Source: Myoxocephalus aenaeus
Lineage: Eukaryota; Chordata; Actinopteri; Perciformes; Cottidae
Length of the DNA stretch: 64,000 bases
Direction of reading: 5' to 3'
NCBI GenBank assembly: GCA_038501785.1
Contig: JBAMJR010000168.1
Span: 1,430,001 to 1,494,000 of the forward strand
Of the stretch, positions 14,301-27,262 are shown piece after piece (positions within the stretch are counted from its first letter, which is position 1; the number at the start of each line of letters is the position of its first letter). A program made the position numbers and the translations under genes. The notes below the pieces were generated by a model. That model was given only the letters and a program-made list of their open reading frames with translations, was not told the DNA's origin and did no database searches.

Positions 14301-17300
14301 GAGTCTGGTGACTTTAATTACACCCTAGAGTTCTACAGCTCATATGACCTTGATATGAATACCAGACCCTATTGTCCTTGATCTCTAACGAATCCGCAAC
14401 TCCTTGCCTTTAAAAAAAAAAAAAAAGAGTCTGTGCAAGATTCTGCAAAAATGACTCCTCAATTGCTCCCCAAGTTTTTTAATCCTCGTGTTGTCTTGGG
14501 GTCAAAACGACCCATCAACACACATATTATATACAGGGTCATTTTGACCCGAAGACAACACGACAAGTATTGTTGGGTGCCTTGCCATCGTCCCACAGAC
14601 TAGTACTGCACATCTTTAGAAAGATCCCGACCTAAAGCATCTAAATCTCTACAATAATCACAATAAACACAAGCATTGACATGTTAGGAAGCATATTCAG
14701 TCAAATAAACGTGTTTTTCGGTTCAAGAATTGAAAAACACAATTCTCATTTTCGGGAGAAGAGAAAAAAGGGCGTTGGGTTGATAAGGTTAATTAAAGAG
14801 AGAAATCTAATGGAGTCAGAGCCCTGTTGGAGAGGGCTGTCTAACAGCGAGGTATAGCTCAGAAATTGAAACCTGTGATATTCATGTTCTGTGTGAACGT
14901 ACTCATTAAAAATGATATTGACGTGTGAATTAATTAAAAGAATCACCCAATCAAATGAGTATTCCCCCTGAAACAACCCCCGACTTCTTGAGAAGTGGTT
15001 CCATATAAGCACACCGCTTATTGGCACAAGTCGTGACAAGTGTGTTCACAACTGCAACAACGCAAACTCACACATCTGCTCTTCATTGCTGCTCTTGGCA
15101 CTGGACTTTGAGTTTGTAGAACTGTAAAATGCAAACAGGTGTAGTAAACCTGTTGAGGATTAATTGAGGGCATCTTTCCTTACTGTGAGGAGTGATCCTT
15201 TGGGACTTGGTAATTGTCTGTGTCGTTCCTGAAGAAGTTGTACAGGCCGCTAACCTGTTCGCGGAGGTACGCCTGCAGGAAGAGACAGCTTTACAGCAGA
15301 GTTACAGGAACACACGCAGCAATATATTACTCTTTTTACTGCACATCTGTTCATGATGAGGGACGAACAACAACACTGGCAACAAGGCTATCGCATTAAG
15401 TCTGTTGAATTCAGCTTCTCCATCCAGTACAGCGTAAATTAGTTACCATTGTAGCAAAGTCTTTCATTTTGAATATCACAAGTTTAAAAAAAGGAGGTGT
15501 TAATGGCACATGCCTGCATGGGTCCGTACACCTCGGAGCGGTCAAACATGAGGACAAAGTACTCCATGTTCTTGACTGTTGCCTCCCAGGGAAGATACTC
15601 TCTCTCATTGCGAAGGAAGCGCGTTGAATTCAGAGCCAGGGCCACTTCGATGAGTTTGGCTCTGAGAAAAACAGATTTGATTTGGTAAGATCAAGGAGGT
15701 CAATGAGCCACCAGCATCGCCTCATTTCAGTCATGTTTAAAATAAATTCACAACACACTCAACATAGAGAACATTGATGAACAGCAGTAAACTGAATAGA
15801 AGTCATTACCTTGCTAAGTTAAATGCATCATCAATAAGCTGCCCTCTGTTCATCAGTGGGATCCGCTAAAAAAGAAGAGCAAGATGAGGGACAGTTTGCA
15901 AAGACATCTACAACTGTACTCAGTCCTTCTACCATCAGCAGCATTGGAGCAGGATAATACGACTTGGAGTAGCGGAGGGAAAATACCAAATAAGGCTTCG
16001 AACCAAATCATTTTCTATTTCATTCTATTACATTTTTACATTTTCAAAGTCAGATATAGACCCAACAGCATGATCATTTCTTGTAGTTTAAAGTAAACTA
16101 CGTTCCAGTATTAGCAGTTTCTAAGCGGTCTGTCTGAAGCTACAACTGATGGATTGCCATGACATTTTGTTAGTATTCATGTTCCCCAGAGGATGTTTCA
16201 TAGTGACTGTACTGATGCCCAAACTTTCAATCTTGAATCACAAGCCGGTCAAAGTTTTCACTTATCCAGAGAAATATCTCAACATCGAATTCATGGGATT
16301 TCCACAAAACTATTTATTGTTCGACATTCATGGTCCCCAGCAGATTAATCCTAATGACTTGTTTTGGCTCAAATAACTGGAGGGTTTTCTGTTAAAAAGA
16401 CGAGGGCACGATTCTCCTCCTCTTAGACAATTAAATGTTAGATGTTCATGACAGAAAACTGTGTATTAAAGAGCCGAACTTCCGGCTGTTCTGGAGTGTT
16501 TTTGGACGATCAACCTACGTGTTGACTGGACGACTCCCTGCTATCGCGATCACAGTGCTTGTTACTTTGGTTGTGATCAAGGAAAATAAATTCGTTGAAC
16601 GAGAGAAGTTGTTTGGCTAAGTTCTTCCAGAGGCTTCACCAGGCATCCAATATTTTGTACGCGCTAACACCTGCTGGTTGCACTAGATGGAAAGTCAGGG
16701 GCAACCAGTAAAAAAAAAAAGAGGCTCAGCGCTGTGATTTGTTAAGTCATTTCTTTGGGCTCAGTGCTCACATGTGGGTTAGTCTCCAGCTGAGTCAGGA
16801 GGCGTTCCCAGTTCTCTGGGTTGTAATTGACTCTGTAGTATCCAGTACAGTTGACGTTTGCCAGGATCCAGGATCCACTCTCAGAGAGGAATTTGTCTTT
16901 CTTTACTGAAAATAGGCAAATATCATGAATGGTAAATGGACTTGTACTCCGATCACTCAAAGTGCTTTAACACTACCGTAAAATTGTGTTACAAGCCGCT
17001 ACTACCTTCGGTCAGTGTCCCCGTTAGCTCCCCGCTGTAGCCAGCTAGCGCTCCTGCTAGCGCTCCTCTAGCTCTCCGCAAGCTCCCCGACAACCACCGA
17101 AGGTAGCGGGACCAGCCCCGGCTGGACACCCGACTCGGTAGCAGCAGCGGCCAGTAGCAGCAGCAGCGGGGAGCTAGCTGCTAGCGCTGCTACTAGCTTG
17201 CTACAGCGGGGAGACTGACTGGAGGTAGGAGCGGCTTGTAACCCGACTTTTACGGTACATGTCATTCACCCATTCACACACTGATCAGGACTAACTAACA

Positions 17301-20300
17301 TTCATTAGTTTCACATTCACAGTATAAATACAAAAACAAAACAAGTAAGGTCATCTTGTGTCTATGTTCATCTGTTCTCTGTTCTGTCTCATCAAACTGA
17401 CTTGCATCCAATCAAAGACCATCACATATATGAAGGTATTCTATCTCCACCTCCGTGTGCCTGATGAAAGAACTAATGGTTGTTTGACAAATATGAAAAC
17501 AGAGCGGGTAAAAAGGTGAGTTCACTTACCCGTTTCACTGGTTTCCAACCAGACAAGAGAAGATTCAAGTGTATTTGACATGACTCTGATTGGGACGTAC
17601 CACCAAAGACTAAACCAGCAGAAAATAATAGACAAAAACGAGGTATAATGAGTTGCACATTTTTTCAGGAAAGGAGTATTCAGCTTTTAAACATTGAGCA
17701 ATGAAGAGTTCAATTAACAATCTGAAAGGAGGCACTTTTAAGAAAAGGTGACAGGTGATCTCTAAATGGAGCATGCAATCCAATCACCTGTAGGATAAGC
17801 AGATATCTGCAAAGCCAAAGTGCCAGAGTCCAGAGCTGTTATGTTCTGGGTCTGGCCAGAGCAACTTAAAACAGCATCAGGATAAATGATGGTGCAACTC
17901 ACCATGGCAGTGTTATGGAGCGCATAGTTACAACACATCGTTTCAAAACACTCCACATGGCCAAAGGCATCATTTACTGTAATTAGCTGCTGTGAGTTCA
18001 TGCAGGCCCTGGCAGAGAAACACTTGGTGAATAAGGTGCCAGTGATGCAATAAGGTACCGTATTTTGCCAACACACACACATATAAGCCGGACTCTTTCA
18101 TTATTTTATGTCAACTATTCTCAGAGGGAGATAGACATTGTGAAGTGATGAAGTCATTGGAGGACAGATTTATGATATGGAAAGATGGTGAAGGTCATCT
18201 TCTTTCAGCCCAACTGAGAGGCACTCACACCCAAGATGTGAATTCACATGAATACTGAAGTCATTATTTTGGAACCAGTTTTGGACCACAAGTTTCCTGA
18301 TATACTGCATTTGCTCACATATTCAGCCTATGGGACCAATTGGTAAAAACAACAACTCTTGAATACATGCCAATGAGTGACAACACCATCGAGATTGTCT
18401 GCAATTGGACGGTGAACGTTGACAGTATACTTCATCATGGTGTCTCATGGTGACCACAAACTAGTTTAATTAGTGTAATCAATAATATGAATATATTACA
18501 TTACATTATTATAGTATTGTTAAACCTCTCTAGAACAACTGAGTTGGGTGATAGTTCACTGTGGGTTCAAATATGAGCGACACCTTTCAAATTAAACATA
18601 GTCCATAGATCAGTGCAGCTTTATATATAAATGAAAAGTATCGGGCCCAGTATTAACCTTTGAGGGACTCCACAAGTTAGCGAGTGGTGACGTTTCATGC
18701 AACTGCTGCAAAACTGGAGGAAAACATCGAACTGGCTACGTGGCCGCTGCGTTTTGTCCTGCCATTGCTGTTCTGATTTCTTCCATTGTTTCCATTAATG
18801 CTAAATCTATTTGTTCTAAACGGATTCTCATTCAATAGTATAGTATATACGTTATCTGGAATGTAAATGAGTATAATTACATATTATCTGATGGCCAAAC
18901 CTAACCGTGTACACTGGAGCAATGCCCATAGAGCACCTACCTCGATTCAGAGGAGGCATTGAACAGGAAATGCTTCTGGTAGACTTCTCCATCGGTAGTG
19001 TTGATGGTGATAACAGGAAAACCAATTTGCTTGGTCCAGGTGTTCATCACCTTGGCAACGTCGGTGTGACCACCGTCCTCCTCCTCGGCCTGCAAACATG
19101 GCATAAAACAGTTCTTATTTTACGACATAAATCCCATAAACTGATCACTGATTAACGGGCATTGTCATACAAGACATGCTTAGAGTTAGCGACACAAATG
19201 TGGCTTGCAAAAAACAAACACTTTACCTTTTGAATATACTCCCAGAGATCGTTTTGGTCTGTGTTTTTATAGCTAAAGTCCGAGAGGTACATCTGCAACA
19301 CGAAAACAGAGAGAGGTTATAGTTAACAGCTTCATCCCGCGTTCGTGATTTTCAGGAGGAAAGTTTGCGTCGGCTCTTTTTCGTGGTTGTATAGAGAGCA
19401 AGAGAGCTCAAGCCGCAAACAGCTGTTCCTCCCCTCTGCCGATTCTGACAAGCATGCATTCGAGTGCTTTGAATAATAAATGTATGCTTGAAAACAGATG
19501 TTGTTGGTGGTGTTATTTAGCCTTTCTGAGGCTAGTGCATTGCTAAATCAAGAAAAATAATAACAGCCCCCTCAGTCACTATGAAAGTGTCCTGTAATGT
19601 TACTCAATACTCATACATCAGTTGTCTATAGTCCATGGGCACTAGTCAGTCACAATAGCTCTTTCTGTTTTGTAAGACATAAGAAAACAAACACAAATAC
19701 ATCCAAGTATTGCACCAACGCTGCTGAAACGTGTTCTTTCCAAGGGGGGGAACAAACCCAAAGAACAGTTGTTTTATCCACGCACAAAACTCCCCTTCCT
19801 CAGAAACAATCTCTCTGCGGCTCACCAAAGACTCATCATACCATATGTCGTGAAGAAACTGTGGCTACAGAAGATCGTGTGTGCCAATGTCTGGCACCAC
19901 TCACAGCCAGTCAAATCAGCTCCTTTTCATCCATCTAAATAATAAAAAGATAAATCCATGCAGCACTGACAGCGTTGTGAAGCTGGAAAAGTGAAGACCT
20001 CTGTTGTTGCATTCAGCAAGTGTTTGTTGAAGAAAGTGAAACAGGCATACACAATATTATATATGGGGTCTATGTGATTTAGTGATTATGAGTTTACCGC
20101 CAATTAATGCATCGAATTAGAGAGCTTTGGTGTGGCGGTTTGCTTTCCCACCCATGTGGTGAGTCACGTCGCATGGTGAACCACAGGCACATCCTCTCAG
20201 AGGAAAACTACCAGTTACTTACTCTGATTCCTTTGGTGAAAACTCTGTCTGTCACGATGTCTGCCAGCATTCTCAGCACAGCTGCCCCCTGCCGAGTGAA

Positions 20301-23300
20301 CACCAAACACAATGGCTTTTTATTCATAGTACACTGGTATGAGTGACTTGCAAATAAAACACACACACTACCATCATATACTGTATGTACTCATTGCTAG
20401 TTTCATTTGGTTGTACCTTACAGTAGGTTATGGAATCAAACAATTCAACGATCTCATAAGACATCTGGACTTCTGCCTCCGGAGGACTGAGAGGGTGGGA
20501 CGAGGCCAGAGCGTCCTGCTCAAACGCTTCATGGAGGTTGCTCATGAAATGTGTGTCTTTCTGAGGAAAACCAAAAGAGCCAAGAGCACAAATTGCATGA
20601 AGATATGGAGACAAGCTTTCTTTTCATGTGTATCTTTCAATGATCGTGCAAGTTGAAAAGGTTGGCAACAGATAAGAACAAAAAACACATGAAATAGTCC
20701 TCATTCTGCAGTGAACTCTTGGACTGAACTTACTAATTGGAACGTAGGCTCCACATGGTCCACTGCAAAGAATGACAAGTATGTGGCAAAGCCCTCATTC
20801 AGCCAAATGTCGTTCCACCATTTCATTGTCACCAGATTCCCAAACCACTGTCAACAAAAACAGAAGATGTGGATGGTTGAGGTAACAACAGGTCACCCGG
20901 TAAGGATTCACTAGACAACAACATATGACATTACTGGCAGTGTCACCTTTACCTACAATATGTCACTCAAAGAGACATGTACCAACCAGGAAGACACTCA
21001 CACTAATACAAAGAGACACAAAACAACGACAAAGAGACTCACAACAACTACAAAGAGGCTAAACAACTATGGAGACACAAGTCTGCGTGTCTTGCTTTCC
21101 CCCTCTAACCTGGTGTGCCAGTTCATGTGCAATGATAACGGCGATCATTTCCTTGTGCAACAGCGAGGACACTCCCTCCTCATAGAGCACGGCTCCCTCC
21201 TGGTATGTGATCAGTCCCCAGTTTTCCATCCCTCCAGCACCTAAGTCTGGCAGTGCAATCTGATCTGGAGGAATCACATAGATATGGACAAAAGTGTTTT
21301 ACACATCTGAAAATATTCAATTAAACTTATTTTGTGTCGCCCAAAATCACATAATACAAATGATCCTCAGAGGGCTTTACAATCTGTACACATACAACAT
21401 CCTCTGTCTAGCTGACTTTCCTCAGAATAGCAGAGGTGCTCTGCAGGTAGAACTAAAGCAGCCCCGTCTCCTAAAAATGATTTCCCCATTCAACGAAACT
21501 GCATTGTGAAGGGAAACCCATTTTCTTGTGGAACATCTTTGCTGTTTCACACATCACAAACAAGTTTCAATGAGTCAGCAGAAGTCCACATAGGGAGGAG
21601 AGACGGGTCAAATAACACACATTTGTGTCTTGTGTATGGTTGGAGGGATGATATGAGTATGGGTGGATATCACTGATAAGGAAACATCAATATGATTCAT
21701 TATGATCCGTGTAATGTCGTCTTTGTAAAACTCCATAGGAGTTGTAGTTTTTAAATAACAATATATAATAAGAATATTATAACAAATAATATAGTTTTGG
21801 GATACTATATACATGTTCTTACTTACCATCTATCAACACATACATCCAATCATATCCAGACCAAGCCTTACCTAGAGTTCTCTGTTCGTAATTTATTCCA
21901 AAATAGCTCTCGTAGAACTTGAGAATCTCCCCGGTGATGTCGGCCGCATACTGAGCGCGACCTGCTGCGATGGCTTCAGGACGTGCATACGTCTGTATGT
22001 GAAGAACACAGAGGTAAGATAAAGCACACAGGATATTCTTCCACTTCTGTTTTGCACTTCTAAATGTTTGCAGAAGAAAATGTAACGTCTCTAGTGATAC
22101 CAGTCAAGGTCAACACCGCACCAAAAGCTATTACATTTAACTCGATTTGAATCTACAGCACACGTACTTTAATCGTCACACGGCCACCTGTTGGGGACTC
22201 GATTGACGTGAACTCTGAAACCGTGAAGGCAAACAAGTACGTGGACATCTTCGGCGTCGGATGAAAGAAAGTGACTTTCCAGTCGTCATCGATAATATTG
22301 GAATCTGAGAGAGCGGGAGACGAGGCAGACCAGTATGAGGAAGGACATCTTCTGTTCTGGGATCATACTGCCTGAGGGGACATTTTTAAGAGACATGAGC
22401 GACAGTTTATTGTCCGTATTTCACCTCTTATGTCCGCATTCCCTAGAGCTTCTGTGTCTCTCCTGTGGATGATCGTCACATCAAACACCGCCTTCATTTC
22501 TGGCTCGTCGAAACAAGGGAACACGCTCCTGGCATATGTTGGTTCCAAATTGGTGGCGGCGAGGAATCTATGAAATACAGACAAAGACAGCCGGACCTTT
22601 CTTTATCAGGTGACTACTGCAGGAACACTGGATACCAAAAAAGATGAAGCAATTTGGATATCATAAAGAAACTGTGATGGATTACTTTACGATGAAATGC
22701 ATTGACTTCATTGAATAGCCAATGTCTTTCAAATAAAGGTGGACACAGAGATCTGTCGTGACAAATAGATACATTCCAGTAAATAAACGAGACAATAGCC
22801 TAAACCATGAAACCAATGCAGTTTGAATAACATTTCACTTAGCTCCTAAACAACAGCCCATTCTGCTTGTTTAAGGCCACAACGACATCTGAAACACCTT
22901 GTTTTTTATTCAGACTAACTGACTCCAATCCAGATGTATTTGTATGTTGACTATTTCTGTTTTAGCATCTGAAAAATCTAAACTTGTAAGTTGGCCAGGT
23001 TCGATTTCTACGTGTCATCTCTAGCATCACTTTTAAAAATGATTAGAATGACTATATATTGAGCTTAGTAGTTTTTATTTGATTGCATTATAAAATGCAC
23101 GGCAACGGTTATATGGTCTAGTTTAGGTTTTATTTGACTTATTACATCAAAACCGCAGCCAACAACTTCATGGTTTCACTTTGGGTTTGGAAATGAAAAG
23201 AGAATAAAGGCCTGCTGTATTATTTTAGGACGAGTGTCTCTTCTATCTCTTGTTACCTGACTGAACAGGAGTTTGATGGAGGGTTGATATCAGGTCTGTC

Positions 23301-25565
23301 TCACCTTGACCAGTGAGACAGAGGGGGGAACTCGGGCGGATAGGAAACCTAAGCCATGAACTCCCCAAACACAGACAGTTTATTCATCAGCACTGACCCA
23401 CTGACAGACTCTCAGGACCATTTCCCTTGCACATCCTTTCTTCTCTTATTAAAATACACTGGCCACTTTTATTTTAAAATACACTTTAAACTACACGTTT
23501 TAAAGTACTGTTATCTGTTTGTTATTTACCATATTTATCTATCCCATAAGAACCCGGACCCATTTCTCCTCCAAGGAACATGATGGGGGACATAATACAG
23601 ATTAAATGAACCACATTTATGACATTGTTTTCAAAATACTGTCAAATATTTGAAATGTTACATATATGTCACATTGGGCGTTAATGGTAAAAAAAAATGG
23701 TATTAATAATTACATAATAACATGATTTTTTGGTTTACATTTGTTTTAATATGCTTTGGATTGAACAATATAAAATATCATTGAATCAGCCAAATTAGCT
23801 GATCAGATCATAATTAATTTTCATATTGTGCATATATGTCATATCTTTTTTTATTTTTAGGTTAAATTCCCGATGTGACATATGTGTCACAACGATTTTT
23901 ATCTGATTTGTTTTATATCACAGCACGTTCAATACATTAAAGGACATGTTAATTAAGCATTATGATTCTTAAACGGGTAAATATTACCTTTAACAATGAA
24001 AAACAAGCTTATTAAATTTAGCATTTCCTTCAGATCTGTCACAACCTGGAGCAGCCATCTTGGAAAGGTTGTTATGGGAACACAACATCACATGACCTGT
24101 CACATGACCCACCAAGATGTTCAGTAGGTGTCACTTATGATTTATACTTATAATCAAGGATAAAGTTATGGAACTTTCCAGAACACTTAAAGGACGTGTG
24201 ACACCTGTGTCACCGTGGTTCCTTATGGGCTATTATTGCACTATGTTTATTGTTTTTATTATATTTTTATTCTATGTCTATGTTTATTGTTATGAACCTT
24301 TCACCGAGTCAAATTCCTCGTACGTTCAACGTACCACTTCTGATTCTGATTTCACTCGAACACATCGCGCAATAGATTCACTCTAATTTTAATCTATGGA
24401 GCTAACCTTCAGTTCATCAAGTAACGCTTCATGTCGACGGTTTAACGCTTCCTCTGGACAGAAACTGCCAGTCCTGCTGTGTGTTTCGTTCCGTTAGCCG
24501 TTAGCTCTGTTAGCGGTCATTGCGCTAAACACACCGCAACACTATCCTGCCCACCTGCTGCTAACAGCTAACAGCTAACTAGCGCTCGTTCCGCCGCTTC
24601 AGTTTGTCATTTATTTTGTAATTATAATAACTTCTATGGATGTCAGAGAAGAGTGCGTAAAACTGTTTTTGTCTGCAGGCAATAGCATCATATGTGGTTT
24701 CAGTTTCCGTGAAACCGTTGCGATTGGACTCTGCCCTGATGGCGGCATTGCTTGGGAGCGCAACAAGTGGATTAATAGCTTAACCGATTTAATGTTGTTA
24801 AAGTCATCAAGAGTACATTTTGGGAATTTTCAAATATGTTGGCTGGAGGAAATTCTGGCAGGATTGTTTTATTTTTCTCAAAAATAAAATAGTTTGAAAG
24901 AGTCTGTACACGGAAACTTAACAGCTTTAAACATATACTAGTTTTTTTCCTTACCTCTCTGGGTCTTGATCGCCTTCATATGCCGGGGAACCTTCGGCAT
25001 ACGTGCTTACAAAAATCCCATAAAGATCGCTTGTAAGTTCTCCCTTGAAAGCCAGCAACAAACTGTAGTTCCCGCCTGCCTCTAACACTTCATTCAGCTG
25101 GATCTCCAGGAAGTCGCCAGGCTGTTCGATGAGGATCTTCATTGAGGAAACGCCGATCCTCTCATTTGTGTCTTTGTTCCTCACCACCGGATCAGTAACT
25201 GCCAGGTCCACGCTGTGGAGGTAGATGGTGCTAGTGGCCTGGACACAATGAAAGCTGACGGTGGAGTTTCCGGTGAAGAGCATCGTCTGGTTGGGGCTGG
25301 TGACGTTCACCTCCTCTATGATTCGGCTGTAGAGGTGCGGCTGGAGTGAGACCTGGTAGCTTTCGGGTACGAGGTTCTTCGGCAGCCGCATGACGGGCGG
25401 CAAGCTGGTGGTGGTGGACGTGAACGTCGGACGGGGCGTCGGGTTCATTGTCGCGATCTCCGTCTTGTAAAAGATTATCATGGTGACGAGGCCGGCGAGG
25501 ACGGAGACGGTCAGGAAGACGAAGGTGGCGGCGAAAGCCTTGGATACGCCGGATTCTTTGGGCAT
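8382..25565 (-). CDS. anpep: Aminopeptidase N, copy A, complete, 20 exons, 946 aa
   Basis: This is an M1 zinc ectopeptidase that removes neutral N-terminal residues at the cell surface. Exons in coding order: 25565-24955, 22567-22425, 22304-22168, 21992-21872, 21264-21110, 20847-20734, 20560-20417, 20288-20223, 19292-19227, 19089-18941, 17609-17530, 16905-16772, 15865-15810, 15661-15514, 15272-15184, 13940-13830, 12129-11962, 11813-11673, 10275-10212, 8525-8382. They sum to 2841 nt with no internal stop, and every junction keeps phase. The domains run: short cytoplasmic tail 1-9, membrane anchor 10-33, Thr/Pro stalk about 35-58, M1 N-domain, catalytic domain (GGMEN 348-352, HELAH 384-388, zinc Glu407, Tyr473), and an ERAP1-like C-domain ending FENETAL. 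Mammalian ANPEP is about 967 aa with a similar layout. The gene converges on arpin, its usual neighbour. Orthology to anpep is strong but was not tested by a tree. Confidence 0.95.
10856..11165. repeat. TTAGCA/GCAGCA minisatellite in the last intron of copy A
   Basis: About 310 bases are built from TTAGCA, GCAGCA and GCATTA words. The matching place in copy B (about 38378-38450) holds only about 75 bases. The tract gives long Ala/Leu frames on both strands that are not genes. Confidence 0.9.
14483..14563. mobile_element. Small hairpin MITE in anpep A, absent from copy B
   Basis: Arms 14487-14513 and 14536-14562 are complementary over 27 bases with two mismatches (CGTGTTGTCTT / AAGACAACACG, GGTCAAAA words). 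At the same place copy B (about 42740) reads straight through TTTTTTTAACAAG. A TTAA precedes the insert. That and the GGGTCAAA-type ends suggest a piggyBac-like MITE, but no clean second TTAA is present. Confidence 0.6.
15514..15661 (-). CDS. anpep: anpep A exon 14, followed by a GC-AG intron
   Basis: The exon ends ...VYGPMQ, and the next exon (15272-15184) begins AYLREQV. The only join that keeps phase places the donor as CAG|GCATGT, so the intron starts with GC rather than GT (+ strand 15512-15513). Copy B has the same donor at 43531-43532. GC-AG introns are a known minor class processed by the normal spliceosome. Confidence 0.85.
18600..18840 (-). pseudogene. Non-LTR reverse transcriptase relic, shortened copy in anpep A
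   Basis: On the - strand the frame reads GVPQRLILGPILF, the conserved GVPQGSxLGPxLF block of non-LTR reverse transcriptases. Further upstream it reads part of the preceding region (SLMEAI...). Copy B keeps about 340 more bases between these parts (51190-51530), so copy A has lost the middle. The relic predates the gene duplication. Confidence 0.6.
20998..21060. repeat. 21-bp minisatellite in intron 5 of copy A (about 3 units)
   Basis: The unit is close to CAACTACAAAGAGACACAAAA. Copy B carries roughly a dozen units at 54236-54480. Confidence 0.85.
21110..21264 (-). CDS. anpep: anpep A exon 5: exopeptidase motif and zinc HELAH
   Basis: The exon reads DQIALPDLGAGGMENWG, then ends HELAHQ. GGMEN is the substrate N-terminus anchor of M1 aminopeptidases, more often GAMEN in vertebrate enzymes. 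HELAH supplies two zinc ligands and the catalytic Glu385. Exon 6 (20734-20847) supplies the third ligand in WLNEGFATY, exactly 18 residues after the last His of HELAH, which is the expected M1 spacing. Confidence 0.95.
24955..25565 (-). CDS. anpep: anpep A exon 1: tail, membrane anchor, stalk, N-domain
   Basis: The exon encodes residues 1-203 plus two bases. The start ATG at 25565 begins MPKESGVSK, a short basic tail typical of type II proteins. A 24-residue hydrophobic anchor and a stalk rich in Thr and Pro (PTPRPTFTSTTTSLPP) follow. Several N-glycosylation sequons are visible (NVT, NQT, NST, NYS). The donor is GTAAGG. Copy B lacks 13 codons of this stalk. Confidence 0.95.
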
Positions 25566-25678
25566 GCTGGCTGCTTCCGATGGCCGGTTCTGAAGGTGCT
25601 GTGGCTCAACTGTGTCGAGAGATGAGTCTGAAGAGCTTGTGTGCCTTTGGTATGTTCACATCCAAGTCACCTCCCTCC

Positions 25679-25685
25679 CATAAAC
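25679..25685 (-). promoter_or_regulatory. TATA-like box upstream of anpep A
   Basis: CATAAAC reads GTTTATG on the gene strand, about 115 bases before the ATG and about 36 bases downstream of the HNF1-like site. Copy B has the same at about 59374-59380. The transcription start is not known. Confidence 0.35.
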
Positions 25686-25720
25686 TGGGCTTGGCCTCAA
25701 CAAGTAAGGGCCCGCGCTCA

Positions 25721-25734
25721 GATTAAGCATTAAC
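25721..25734 (-). promoter_or_regulatory. HNF1-like binding site, anpep A promoter
   Basis: On the gene strand this reads GTTAATGCTTAATC, close to the HNF1 palindrome GTTAATNATTAAC. It lies about 156 bases upstream of the ATG. The mammalian ANPEP epithelial promoter is known to use HNF1, so function is plausible. The site is unchanged in copy B at 59416-59429. Confidence 0.55.
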
Positions 25735-25927
25735 TCGGCATTGCCGAAGGAGCAAAGAGTGAGTGTTTTAGTGCGGAGAGGGCGACGTTCATCAGCCTCG
25801 CTGTAGATAATCAGTCAGATGGTGCTGGCAAACATCTGGAGGAGGTTACTGCGGTCTTGCCGCTAATGCAGGAGGTTCTGTAGACCTCAAGGAACACTTT
25901 ATCCTCACACTGCACCCCGTCAACCCA

Positions 25928-25989
<62 letters not shown>

Positions 25990-26367
25990 CCTTTCTGTGA
26001 ATGCAGCACACATCAGAATCACAAGCCTCAAATGGAAACGAGCAGCTGGTGGAGGAAATCCTTCAGCGGGAGGACATCGACGGCACCCCTCTGGATTGTA
26101 GGTGTCCGAGGTTTGACGGCCGGGTGAAACCTCAACGCAGGGGTCCAGACCACGGCTTCCAAAGACCCACGGCTTCCAAAGACCCACGCCAACACAGGTC
26201 CTGTGCGATTAACAAACTCTGAACGCTACGAGATGCGTGTGACGGGAGGAGAACCGAGTGGGCCGAGTAAGAGAGGGGAAAACAGAGGAGGAGGAGAACG
26301 GAGTGATTTGGGAAATCACGGAGTTGGCTGGAAAGCCCCAAACCTCTGGGAATCTCGACCACCATGA

Positions 26368-26414
<47 letters not shown>

Positions 26415-27172
26415 GACGCGCACAGGCCTCACCTCAGGAGAGGAAACACGGGGAGACAAATAGGCAAAAGAGGGATCGGTGTATGTGAGCGGGCCGGAGA
26501 CGGGCGCGGCGGTTGTTTGTACTGAGAACAGATGTTCCTGTTGCAGGATGAAGAATCAAACCAGCGCGATCATATTGAACTGTGAATCCTCATCGCAGTG
26601 AGACCAGAGCCAGGTGGAGGAGCGACTCAGCGAGGCCACATTCATTAGCTGTGATTAACGGCCCGTTGACCATGTTTATGATACTTGGGAGAGCTTTATG
26701 GTTTCACGCAGACTTAAATTCCATTGATTTCATCAGAGAGTAACAAGTGCAACCAGAGCAAAGGAACTATTCCCTGGTGAACAGAACGCAATGTTCTATT
26801 GGACTCCAGGAGTTGAAATGTTGCAACATCTGTCAGAATGCCACGGCCTTCCACTCGTTCAGGAGGTTTTCCTGAGAAAGAAGGAGATCGGAGCCGTCTT
26901 CTGTGAAATGATTCATGTTTCTCTGAGGAACGACCAGCTGATGCCCTGATGCACACACACACACACACACGCTCACACACACACGCGCACACAACCACAC
27001 GCACGTACAAACACACGCACGCACAAACACACACATGCACGCACACACAAACATACGCACACACAAACACACGCACGCACACACACATACACAAACACAC
27101 GCACGCACGCACAAACACACGCACGCACGCACAAACACACACACACACACACGCGCTTAAGAATGACAGTTA
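25735..27172. other. Upstream region of anpep A with CA repeats, no gene seen
   Basis: It holds (CA)n at 25928-25986 and 26368-26411, two units of a 17-bp repeat (CACGGCTTCCAAAGACC) near 26152-26187, and a CA/CGCACG-rich tract at 26950-27153. All have counterparts upstream of copy B. The open frames here are low-complexity Cys-Val or His-Thr runs. Homology to copy B ends inside the last CA tract. Confidence 0.7.
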
Positions 27173-27232
27173 AGATTGAATACAGTTCTTTATGAAGAAT
27201 CTTGTGAAATATTCTACACTCCAAAAACATAC

Positions 27233-27262
27233 ACCATCATCATCATCATCATCATCATCATC
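27233..27262. repeat. (CAT)n microsatellite
   Basis: About nine to ten CAT units, just outside the right border of duplicate A. Confidence 0.9.

Noticed and set aside
17068..17265. Ser/Ala/Leu frame on the - strand, also at 45060-45260
   Set aside because: It lies in an intron within a GCTAGC-rich stretch and has no family match or splice context.
21608..21829. Open frame on the - strand beside exon 4 of anpep A, considered as an extra exon
   Set aside because: Joining exon 4 directly to exon 5 gives the exact family spacing before DQIALP, and the stretch has no conserved counterpart.
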